NCBI GenBank assembly: GCA_000415965.1
Contig: KE356560.1
Coordinates: forward strand, 2,318,983-2,382,982
DNA: 64,000 bases
Direction of reading: 5' to 3'
From: Haloquadratum walsbyi J07HQW1
Lineage (GTDB): Archaea > Halobacteriota > Halobacteria > Halobacteriales > Haloferacaceae
Positions 57,306-64,000 of the stretch are shown here, one piece after another. Position numbers and translations under genes: made by a program. Positions within the stretch are counted from its first letter, which is position 1; each line of letters starts with the position of its first letter. A model generated the notes under the pieces. That model saw only the letters and a list, made by a program, of their open reading frames with translations. It ran no database searches and was not told the origin of the DNA.

Positions 57306-58610
57306 ATGGGCAACACTGAGTCGGTCCTCCTTATCGGTGGTGGTGGTCGTGAACACGCTATCGCTCAAGCATTAACCGCAGATGCAAGATGCAGGTTATA
57401 CGCCTGTGCAGAGAATCGAAATCCAGGCATCGCTGCTCTCAGTGCTGATTTTAACTCAATATCAGCAACGAGTGTCGATGCAATTGTTGAATACGCAACA
57501 ACTGATCCGGTTGATGCAGACCTCGCCATTATTGGACCTGAATCAGCACTCGAAGCAGGAGTTGCAGATGCGCTTGACGCAGCCGGTGTGTATACATTTG
57601 GACCAACAGCAGAGACCGCACGGATCGAGACAGACAAAGCGTTTCAGCGGCAGTTCATGCAATCAGAGTCTATTCCTGGATGTCCAGACTTTGCTGTCTT
57701 TGAAGAGATTGAAGCTGCCTGTGCATATATTGATGAGACTGAACATGACCTTGCAGTCAAGCCTGCGGGATTGACAGGGGGCAAAGGAGTCCGGGTGATT
57801 GGTGATCAAGTGACTGAGAGTGAGGCAAAGTCGTATCTCCGCGAAAGCGAGTATGAACAGATTGTTCTCGAAGAGCGACTCGTTGGTGAAGAGTTTACCG
57901 TGCAAGCGTTCGTTGCGAACGGTGAACTTCGAATAACTCCAGCAATTCAAGACCACAAGCGTGCATATGAAGGCGACACTGGACCGAACACTGGTGGTAT
58001 GGGAAGTTACAGCGATACAACACAAACACTCCCATTCATGAGTGCTGAGGAGTATACAGATGCAGTCGCAATCTTAGAGGCGACTGTCGAAGCATTGCCA
58101 GCATATAAAGGAGTCTTGTATGGGCAGTTTATGCTCACAAGCGATGGTCCACGGGTGATTGAATTCAATGCTCGATTCGGTGATCCAGAAGCGATGAATA
58201 CGCTCCCGATATTAGAGACATCACTTCTTGACATTATGCGCGCAGCACAGCATGATGAGTCACTCCCAGCGCTCAGTTTCAGTAATCAAGCGACTGTGTG
58301 CAAGTATGCCGTTCCAGAGGGATATCCAACAGACCCACACAGTGGGACAAAAATTACTGTCGATGAGGAGTCCGCAGAGAGTGTAAGGGTATACTATGCG
58401 AGCGTTGATTCCCGCGAAGATGGGTTATATACCACGACATCACGTGCCTTCGCGGTTGTCGGAATTGCAGACTCAATTGCAACAGCTGAATCACAGGCTG
58501 AAACAGCACTTTCCACTGTCGCTGATGGACTTCGTGTGCGACATGATGTCGGAACACCATCGCTTCTTCAGCGTCGGATTGAGCATATGGATGCAATTCG
58601 TGAGGAGTAG
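57306..58610 (+). CDS. purD: phosphoribosylamine-glycine ligase (GAR synthetase)
   Basis: This 434-residue enzyme performs the second step of purine synthesis, joining glycine to phosphoribosylamine with ATP. Seen: the N-terminal VLLIGGGGREHAIAQAL, ENRNPGIAALS, IGPESALEAGVADALDAAGV, the ATP-grasp part (LAVKPAGLTGGKGVRVIGDQ; VLEERLVGEEFTVQAFV; DHKRAYEGDTGPNTGGMGSY) and VIEFNARFGDPEAM. All hallmark motifs are present and the length is normal. A TATA-like CTTTACA about 31 bases before the ATG suggests a nearly leaderless transcript. It is monocistronic. Confidence 0.96.
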   Translation: MGNTESVLLIGGGGREHAIAQALTADARCRLYACAENRNPGIAALSADFNSISATSVDAIVEYATTDPVDADLAIIGPESALEAGVADALDAAGVYTFGPTAETARIETDKAFQRQFMQSESIPGCPDFAVFEEIEAACAYIDETEHDLAVKPAGLTGGKGVRVIGDQVTESEAKSYLRESEYEQIVLEERLVGEEFTVQAFVANGELRITPAIQDHKRAYEGDTGPNTGGMGSYSDTTQTLPFMSAEEYTDAVAILEATVEALPAYKGVLYGQFMLTSDGPRVIEFNARFGDPEAMNTLPILETSLLDIMRAAQHDESLPALSFSNQATVCKYAVPEGYPTDPHSGTKITVDEESAESVRVYYASVDSREDGLYTTTSRAFAVVGIADSIATAESQAETALSTVADGLRVRHDVGTPSLLQRRIEHMDAIREE

Positions 58611-58835
58611 TGCGTCAAGGTGTTTCACAGGCTCCAAGCAGATAGTCGCGTACTCAACGGGACGGTGGGTTGGATGATGGTGAGGATGGTGTCGAACACA
58701 CAGAGGGATCACCCTGCACAGTAGCTCATATCACGTCAGCTCTGAGCAGAAATTCCGTAATTATCATCACTGCAGTCCCCACACAACGCTTAGTGATCAG
58801 ACAGCATAGGACAAAAAGAGATAAAATACTATACT

Positions 58836-59354
58836 ATGACTGATAGACATCATCGATTAACCAGGAACGCAACACCAGGTCCGGCGAATTCATTGTGGGA
58901 GTGGACAGACGCAAAGCCCGTCTGGGTTGTTGTGAGTAATTATATACTTATTATGATCGCTCGGCTGATCCCATCACTTCGGGCGCGAAACTGGGCACTC
59001 CGTCGACTTGGAGCACATATCGGAACGGGCGTCTCATGGGGACTTGAAGCAACACCGGACGTGTTTTGGCCGGAATTGATTACAATCAAGGATGATGCAA
59101 TCATTGGATATGACGCTGTGTTGCTTTGTCATGAGTTTCTTCAAGATGAATATCGAACAGGTGAAATTGTAATCGGCAAGGAGGCAATGATTGGAGCAAA
59201 AGCAGTGATACTACCAGGCGTCCATATCGGTGAGGAGGCACAGGTCGCAGCGAATTCTCTTGTCACACGAGATGTTCCTCCAGAGACAACTGTTGGTGGT
59301 GTTCCTGCGGAGCAGATGACCAATCAAGCCGGGTCAGACGCTGCTGGTTCATAG
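58836..59354 (+). CDS. hexapeptide-repeat acyltransferase (left-handed beta helix)
   Basis: This 172-residue LbetaH protein follows an N-terminal amphipathic/membrane-proximal part (VSNYILIMIARLIPSLRARN). Hexapeptide turns are seen in LGAHIGTGVSWGLEATPDVF, DDAIIGYDAVLLCHEFLQDE, VIGKEAMIGAKAVILPGVHI-GEEAQVAANSLVTRDVPPET and TVGGVPAEQM, the typical ending of galactoside/maltose O-acetyltransferases. The His in LLCHEF is a good catalytic candidate. The acyl acceptor is unknown. It is followed by a convergent gene. Confidence 0.85.
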   Translation: MTDRHHRLTRNATPGPANSLWEWTDAKPVWVVVSNYILIMIARLIPSLRARNWALRRLGAHIGTGVSWGLEATPDVFWPELITIKDDAIIGYDAVLLCHEFLQDEYRTGEIVIGKEAMIGAKAVILPGVHIGEEAQVAANSLVTRDVPPETTVGGVPAEQMTNQAGSDAAGS

Positions 59355-59477
59355 ACAGATGCAGCGAATAGTAATTCAAAATGAGTAATCAGCTATATTG
59401 TACCTCCCCTTGATTCATAGGACTAAACGCAGTTGATGACAATGAGAGTCCATTTTGATTGTAAACTGGCTCTGATA

Positions 59478-60272
59478 TTATCGAACACGAACAATACCGC
59501 GTTTAAAAACAAGCGTATTCGGAATAATAAGCTCCTCATTTTCGTTTTCGACATGCGTCACAAATAGATCGATCTCCTGTACGATGCCACGAGTATCACC
59601 TATCTCAACCTCATCACCGATTGCATATGGCTGGTGTAACAGAAGATATGTGCCGACTGCTGCTGATTTTAATAAATCAACAAAGGCAACAGCGGCGAAA
59701 GCAACGACAGCAAAGAGATACACAGCGAGTAAGACTACCAGTGCAAGCGTAGCGACTCCCAACTGTGAAAGTGCAACGAGTGCAGCAATATAGAATGTAG
59801 TGAACTTCGCGAGTCGGGAAATAATAGTTATCTCGGGAAGCTTGATTTGTCGTAGTCGCTCATCGACAAACAGCTCAACTTTATCACCGATGAGAATACC
59901 GGTAACAACGACAAGCAGTGCAACGAACACACGGGGGAGAAATTGAACGGCTTCCTGCCAGAGTGCGGTTCCATACTGTAGATCAGTGAGCGAGAGCGAC
60001 CCGACAGCTCCGACGGTGATAATAAAGTACCTAACAAGTCCGCTGATGAGATTAACAGTTGATGTTCCGAATTCTTGTGCTGTCCGTTCAAAAGCTGTTC
60101 CTTCGATAACAGCTGGGATATTGAGTTGTAACAGAAGACGTGTCGTTATCCTGCCAGTAATAATAGCAGCAACCGCGCTAGCGATGAAGACGAGAGTCGC
60201 AATCCATATCGCCTGTGGGACAGCAGTAATGAACTCACGTACCACAGGCGGGAACGATTGTAATACCCACAT
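59478..60272 (-). CDS. MscS-type mechanosensitive channel-like membrane protein
   Basis: This 264-residue protein has about four or five membrane segments followed by an MscS-type beta domain: VDLLKSAAVGTYLLLHQPYA, IGDEVEIGDTRGIVQEIDLF, VTHVENENEELIIPNTLVFK and a short end. The C-terminal vestibule of classical MscS is truncated. It begins 11 bases after the stop of dacZ on the same strand, so the two are likely one operon. The same dacZ-channel order is known in Haloferax. A role in osmotic adjustment under c-di-AMP control is a reasonable inference. Confidence 0.85.
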   Translation of the reverse strand: MWVLQSFPPVVREFITAVPQAIWIATLVFIASAVAAIITGRITTRLLLQLNIPAVIEGTAFERTAQEFGTSTVNLISGLVRYFIITVGAVGSLSLTDLQYGTALWQEAVQFLPRVFVALLVVVTGILIGDKVELFVDERLRQIKLPEITIISRLAKFTTFYIAALVALSQLGVATLALVVLLAVYLFAVVAFAAVAFVDLLKSAAVGTYLLLHQPYAIGDEVEIGDTRGIVQEIDLFVTHVENENEELIIPNTLVFKRGIVRVR

Positions 60273-60283
60273 GACACTGACCG

Positions 60284-61099
60284 TTAGTATACCTCAGGAT
60301 CGACCTCAAAAATGAGTTCTCCACCTTTGAACGCGCGGACAAGTCCATCGGACTCAGATAACACGATTGTCGTCGAATTCGTCTCACGCGTGATTGCCGC
60401 ACCAGCCATGTGTCGTGCGCCAAGTCCCTTCGGGATATCAACCCCCTCAGCCCCCGGTTCTAAATACCGGTATGCACTGACGATCTTCCCTGAATCCGAA
60501 ACAATGAATGCACCATCAAGTCGTGAAAATTCCTTAAGCATGACCTTCACAATAGGGTCACCGACATGAACGTGTGATTTCTCGAACGGATTGTAACTGA
60601 GCGGGCGTGATTTATTCATTACTTTCCCTGCATCACCAACAACGAATAGCGCCCCGACTGGTTTGCCTTTCTGACCCTTTTTTCCAAGCTCGATAGCAAC
60701 ATTAAATACATCCCGAATCACACTCGAATCAGCTCGGGAATTTACAAATAGATCATAGATACCTGATCGGAGCGATTCGCCAACGCGAACGCGCACGAGA
60801 GAGTTGAGGCCATCTTCGAAAATGCCGAGATTACAAACAACGGCATCTCCTTCTGTAACGATCCCAGATTCGATTGCTCCCTCGATGCCAAAGCGAATTC
60901 GGTCGCGAGCATCATCAAATTTGATTGGTAACTCAATATATGTGGCGGCATTGACATCATTTTCAGGAGCAACAACGATGATCGGATACTCAAGATCTGC
61001 ATTGATGAAGCGCTCATATCGTGAGCCAGTTGGTGAAAACATCACAAGACCTTGGATATCAGCTATAATATCATCTACCAGGTCAGAGAGCACCGCCAT
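60284..61099 (-). CDS. dacZ: diadenylate cyclase DacZ
   Basis: This 271-residue enzyme should make cyclic di-AMP from two ATP. Its C-terminal DAC (DisA_N) domain holds the motifs RLDGAFIVSDSGKIVSAYRY and KGLGARHMAGAAITRETNST followed by TIVLSESDGLVRAFKGGEL; the DGA and RH residues are catalytic in this family. The N-terminal half (VDDIIADIQGLVMFSPTGSR; VAPENDVNAATYIELPIKF) resembles the pyruvate-kinase-like domain of archaeal DacZ. A TATA box at 61121-61128 lies 22 bases before the ATG, so the mRNA is likely leaderless. In Haloferax c-di-AMP levels matter for osmoregulation, consistent with the adjacent channel gene. Confidence 0.94.
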   Translation of the reverse strand: MAVLSDLVDDIIADIQGLVMFSPTGSRYERFINADLEYPIIVVAPENDVNAATYIELPIKFDDARDRIRFGIEGAIESGIVTEGDAVVCNLGIFEDGLNSLVRVRVGESLRSGIYDLFVNSRADSSVIRDVFNVAIELGKKGQKGKPVGALFVVGDAGKVMNKSRPLSYNPFEKSHVHVGDPIVKVMLKEFSRLDGAFIVSDSGKIVSAYRYLEPGAEGVDIPKGLGARHMAGAAITRETNSTTIVLSESDGLVRAFKGGELIFEVDPEVY

Positions 61100-61120
61100 A
61101 TGGTACTTCTATGTAATGTA

Positions 61121-61128
61121 TTTATAAA
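61121..61128 (-). promoter_or_regulatory. dacZ promoter (TATA box)
   Basis: The minus strand reads CATTTATAAATACATT; the box is 22 bases upstream of the ATG at 61099 and fits leaderless initiation of the dacZ-mscS unit. Confidence 0.65.
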
Positions 61129-61204
61129 TGGTTATGGGTATAACGCGGCGGCTTTAGCTAGGTTAGATTTCTGTGGTACTCAAAACGTATATCAGCTATC
61201 GGAG

Positions 61205-61287
61205 TGCGCGGGACAGGATTCGAACCTGCGGACCTCTATAGGACAGCGTCCTAAGCGCTGCGCCTTTGACCGCTTGGCTACCCGCGC
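61205..61287 (-). tRNA. tRNA-Leu (anticodon TAG)
   Basis: The reverse complement folds as a class II tRNA: acceptor GCGCGGG with CCCGCGC, discriminator A, anticodon loop CTTAGGA between GCGCT-like stems, an extended variable arm (GTCCTATAGAGGT region), and T arm GCAGG-TTCGAAT-CCTGT. The 83-base length with long variable arm and the discriminator A support leucine. CCA is not encoded and no intron is seen. Confidence 0.94.
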
Positions 61288-61475
61288 ACGATTAATAGTT
61301 AATTAGCGTCCAAATCAAACTGTCGTTATTATCATTTTATGTAATATAACCGTCAGTATCATAATATATCCATCTGAAGCGGTCTTACTCTTCATGATAG
61401 TGCAAATCTGATTGTGGTCGGTCCAGTGCTCTGTCATACCGGACCAGTATGGCAGACAGTATAGATATTTTATTC

Positions 61476-61535
61476 TTGACATCCTCCTCCGCGTGAACGT
61501 GGAGGAATCCCACGGCTGCGACGGCGCGTATCCAC
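61476..61535 (-). mobile_element. deleted tnpB-type element end (copy D)
   Basis: TTGACATCCTCCTCCGCGTG, then AACGTGGAGGAATCCCACGG is the left hairpin of the element family. It is joined directly to CTGCGACGGCGCGTATCCAC, which in copy E lies near the opposite end (63464-63480). D is therefore an internally deleted version of an element like E, broken at the shared CCCAC/CGG sequence. Confidence 0.6.
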
Positions 61536-61566
61536 GGTCTGAAGGTCGTAGTATTTCACCTGTATC

Positions 61567-62157
61567 ATGATAACAGTAGTTGAAAACACGCCTATTCTAT
61601 TTAGTAGTGCTTCCAAGCTCTGGCTTTTAAGAGGGCTCCCCCCTCGGTGGAGGCTCTCGAAGCACGCTAACCCCCACAAAATCATAATTGAAGACATCGA
61701 CCGCGACGTGTTCGTGCGGATTCAGACTGACCCACTGGTGGTCGGAGACAGCATCATGACCGACCGATATCACGCCAGCAACGGGTGCGTGATTTTCGAT
61801 CTCTTTGGAGGCTTCGGGAACCGCCCCAGGAAGGTGATGGGTTGCCCGATCAAGTGTCCGTTCGAGCGTGGACGACACTCGCGGGCAGCCAGAGGGTCAC
61901 TACCGGCGGCTGAACCGGAATGTTGTCTCCCGGAACGAGGAAGACAACCGGGAACCGCTCCGGGACGCCGAACTGGACGCTGTGGCGAATCTGGAGGCTG
62001 CTGGCACCTCTCTTTCCGGGAGGCGAAACCCGAGTTCGTCGCGCTGCTCGTTGAGGCCATTGACTACCTAGACGCGCATAAGACCGACTTCATACACCAA
62101 CTCGGCGGGGCGCGGAGCTTCGGTGGCGGGATTGTGGACTGCGAACTGTGAATCCGC
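61567..62157 (+). pseudogene. GC-rich decayed ORF block with a RAMP-like Gly-rich motif
   Basis: The plus strand carries a protein-like reading that changes frame several times: HKIIIEDIDRDVFVRIQTDP followed by LVVGDSIMTDRYHASNGCVI, then YRRLNRNVVSRNEEDNREPL with LRDAELDAVANLEAAGTSL in a second frame. It returns to SFREAKPEFVALLVEAIDYL, then HKTDFIHQLGGARSFGGGIV and DCEL. The LGGARSFGGG string resembles the glycine-rich loop of RAMP-fold proteins (Cas5/6/7 types), but that is only a motif likeness. The region is clearly richer in GC than the host genes, implying foreign origin. Confidence 0.5.
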
Positions 62158-62869
62158 TCTACAACAAGACCGAACTCCGTCGCATCTTCGACCGCGGGAA
62201 GGGCAACACGAACAAGATGGACGACAAAGACGCCGAATGGAGCGAGAAGTACCTCCCAGAACATAAGGGGGAACTCACCGCTCGCGTGGAGGCTGAGTCG
62301 TGACCGACGCGATACCTGCCGCCTTTCGGCACGACGCCCACAAGTTCACCGGTGAGAGTCACGGTGATGCCCGCGAGAAGTTCGCTGGCGTTCGCGTGAA
62401 CCAGTCGGTGCACAAGGGCGCAAACGGTGATGCGGCGGCGCTCTCGCAGCCTCAGCAGACACAAGAGCAGACCACCACCGGGTGTTCCTGCTCACCGACG
62501 AGACTGCCCGCGACCTGGGCGAGTTCTCCCGGGCGACCACCGAAAGCGAGGTGTCGGACCTCATCAGCATCGAGGACGCGTAGACGGCTCACAAGCGCTG
62601 TGGTCACCGCGTTCAACGAATCGGTCTACCACCCTGACACCTCGCTAAAGTACCACACGATGCTCGTTGTGGCGCTGCTGGACAACTACCGGACCGGGAA
62701 CGAGTTCCCCGATCTCCGACTCATCGTTGACTCAACGGGCAAGGTCGTCCCGTTTCGCACCGTCTTCGACGGCGAGGAGCTCACACTCCGAGACGGCTTC
62801 GGCTTCGGAGAACTGCGGTTGAAGCCCCTCGGCGAACAGTGCCAAGATGCAGAGAAAAAAGAGTGATTA
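62149..62869 (+). pseudogene. GC-rich decayed continuation, two broken ORFs
   Basis: A GTG at 62150 opens a 51-codon ORF (VNPLYNKTELRRIFDRGKGN, TNKMDDKDAEWSEKYLPEHK, ending at 62302) that reads as the natural continuation of the preceding block. A second ORF follows from 62300 (TDAIPAAFRHDAHKFTGESH, EKFAGVRVNQSVHKGANGD). It then needs a frame change (VFLLTDETARDLGEFSRATT), a stop, and returns to VVTAFNESVYHPDTSLKYHT, MLVVALLDNYRTGNEFPDLR and LIVDSTGKVVPFRTVFDGEE. The protein-like strings suggest two genes of one foreign operon, both broken. The family is not recognised with certainty. Confidence 0.5.
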
Positions 62870-62932
62870 CGCTCGTGAATCAATCCAGAAATCACGGTGA
62901 GTCGCCCGATAAAAATTCACGCGGTAAGCTGA

Positions 62933-63520
62933 TTGACATCCTCCTCCACGTGAACGCGGAGGAATCCCACGGCACCGCACCGCTGGGTTGGGATATTACG
63001 GTTTGGGTTGACAGACTCCCAATACCAAGCCAACACACCGTTCGAATCGGTGAGTGGGGCCGGTCGTGGGCAGTCTCTTGGGAGTGCCACATCTCAGCTC
63101 TAGCTTCTAGCTTCCGCCCCCGGGACTCCTCTCGTTTGTCAGAGTCGGACGCCCACGCCCACGCCCAGAGTTGGTTGTGCCTCGGGGCCTCCGACACCGA
63201 CAGACTCAGACTTCAGCGGACACGGACTCGGAGTTACTTTCACTGCGAGCTTCGCCCGGTGCCCGGTGGTTGTTGTTTGCACAGAGGGCACACCCTGTTT
63301 CCAAAGTGGGCGGACACTCACAGTTACACTCATACTCATACTCATACTCGAACCGCCAGTTTCGGGCGCTCGGCGACACTGGGGTCGTAACCACTGGGCC
63401 GACAGTGACATTCACATATACATATGCGCTGTTTGTGGAGAAAACTGTGTGGAATTCCCACTGTGACGGCGCGTATCCACAGCCTCAGTGGGATTGCGCC
63501 TGCTCCGCGTATAATATATC
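62933..63520 (-). mobile_element. tnpB-derived element, divergent copy E
   Basis: The left hairpin TTGACATCCTCCTCCACGTG, then AACGCGGAGGAATCCCACGG belongs to the same family as copies A-D. The right part carries a palindrome CCCACTG (63457-63463) / CAGTGGG (63486-63492). The interior is GC-rich. Read on the minus strand it resembles the Cys-containing tail of an IS1341-type TnpB (CNCECPPTLETGCALCANNN, SESNSESVSAEV). It contains a TCATAC hexamer repeat near 63328-63348. No intact ORF. Confidence 0.6.
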
Positions 63521-63601
63521 ACTCCTACCGTGTGGTACTTATTCTCACAAGTTGTCCGGAGAGTCCCTAGTATTAGTATTAGCTGCTGTTCAGTGCTCCT
63601 G

Positions 63602-63910
63602 TCACCACGATGGTGGCTGAAATCCAGCCGTCTTAAGAACTCCTTTCCAGTGTTTTTGTACACTGAGTCTTGTCACGCTCATCGCGTCTGCAACTGCACT
63701 TTGAGACCGTTCAGAACCTGTAATAAGTGCTCCAGCATACAGACTCGCAGCGGCAATCACCCGTTTTGACCGATCATTATCTGGAGTCTGTGAAAGAAAC
63801 AGATCTTCAGCAACAGTTTGTGTTTCTGTACTGAGATTAAGCGCTGCTGCAGCGGTTCGGATTTCTTCAAGCCATGACTGATTCTCGACTTGGTCGCGAG
63901 CACTGTACAT
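63602..63910 (-). CDS. minimal TFB-like (cyclin-fold) transcription factor protein
   Basis: This 102-residue protein resembles one cyclin-fold repeat of TFIIB/TFB: MYSARDQVENQSWLEEIRTA, AAALNLSTETQTVAEDLFLS, SKRVIAAASLYAGALITGSE, and a C-terminal helix-turn-helix SQSAVADAMSVTRLSVQKHW followed by KGVLKTAGF. The zinc ribbon, B-finger and second repeat of a full TFB are absent. ATG 63910 (MYSARDQ) is preferred to a longer reading from 63979. Such short TFB-related proteins recur in haloarchaea; they may bind DNA or TBP, or modulate full TFBs. The role is inference. The protein appears intact. Confidence 0.75.
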   Translation of the reverse strand: MYSARDQVENQSWLEEIRTAAAALNLSTETQTVAEDLFLSQTPDNDRSKRVIAAASLYAGALITGSERSQSAVADAMSVTRLSVQKHWKGVLKTAGFQPPSW

Positions 63911-64000
63911 GTCTCTGAGGCTATATTGTGCATCAAGCAATAAGAATAACTCGTGGCAACCACTGGTTTTCCTCGTCAAAGAGGAGTCCTTGCTCTCACA

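Noticed and set aside
61627-61878. 83-codon minus-strand ORF (MSSTLERTLDRATHHLPGAV)
   Set aside because: It looks partly protein-like, but the plus strand gives a longer consistent reading through the whole GC-rich block; kept only as an alternative.

Overview
The window comes from a haloarchaeal chromosome. Support: a 16S rRNA gene ending in the archaeal GGATCACCTCCT tail, an archaeal TBP gene and a TFB-like gene, acidic Asp/Glu/Thr-rich proteins, leaderless promoters with a TATA box about 25 bases before the ATG, a Tat-type lipoprotein signal, and genes typical of Halobacteria (dacZ, btpA, a Rad25/XPB helicase with an intein, IS1341-type tnpB debris). The moderate GC content, the intein, long gene-poor stretches and many broken genes fit Haloquadratum or a close relative; the species is inference.

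Layout. 1-3600: the front of an rRNA operon on the minus strand (16S, tRNA-Ala, 5' part of 23S, promoters near 3470 and 3580). 4192-8531: tbp, then a Rad25/XPB helicase gene carrying a 494-residue LAGLIDADG intein exactly in helicase motif III. 8532-14260: a gene graveyard with remnants of a class V aminotransferase, a RimJ-type acetyltransferase, tnpB and an IS4-type transposase. Only tRNA-Tyr, a ParB-like ORF and a 59-residue zinc protein look intact. 14392-23643: a zinc protein, btpA, a LysE exporter, an OB-fold/exonuclease-like protein, an arylsulfotransferase-like propeller protein, a 2Fe-2S ferredoxin, an SRPBCC protein, and insertion-sequence debris. 23725-30534: a divergent carbohydrate pair, a giant tandem GH15 protein and a GH13 amylase-family enzyme.

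31657-39761: a minus-strand block with an Fe(III) ABC transporter (fbpA-fbpB-fbpC) followed after 29 bases by a membrane glycosyltransferase, and preceded by a reversibly-glycosylated-polypeptide-like protein. Both transcription units carry a DtxR-type TTTAGG-N4-CCTAAA palindrome just before the start codon, suggesting one iron regulon that joins iron uptake with glycan metabolism. 39909-46699: a DCC-type thiol oxidoreductase, a DUF123 protein, and a divergent lactate module (dld and lctP). 47013-54081: a frameshifted acidic protein overlapping a membrane HELAH protein, small acidic proteins, a broken second copy of the Dld C-terminal domain, cysteine synthase with an acidic insert, and a thioredoxin. 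54738-61287: a DUF255 thioredoxin-domain gene split by a frameshift, purD, a hexapeptide acyltransferase, an MscS channel next to the diadenylate cyclase gene dacZ, and tRNA-Leu. 61476-63530: GC-rich decayed foreign genes between tnpB-type element ends. The window closes with a minimal TFB-like protein.

Two signals run through the whole window. First, three copies (19074, 31002, 48716) of a roughly 600-base tnpB-derived element with no intact ORF share hairpin ends and orientation, and always sit beside the 3' end of a gene. Second, imperfect hexanucleotide repeats encode Asp-Thr, Asp-Ser or Glu-Ala runs in unrelated proteins and also occur in spacers; two genes are frameshifted exactly inside such repeats.
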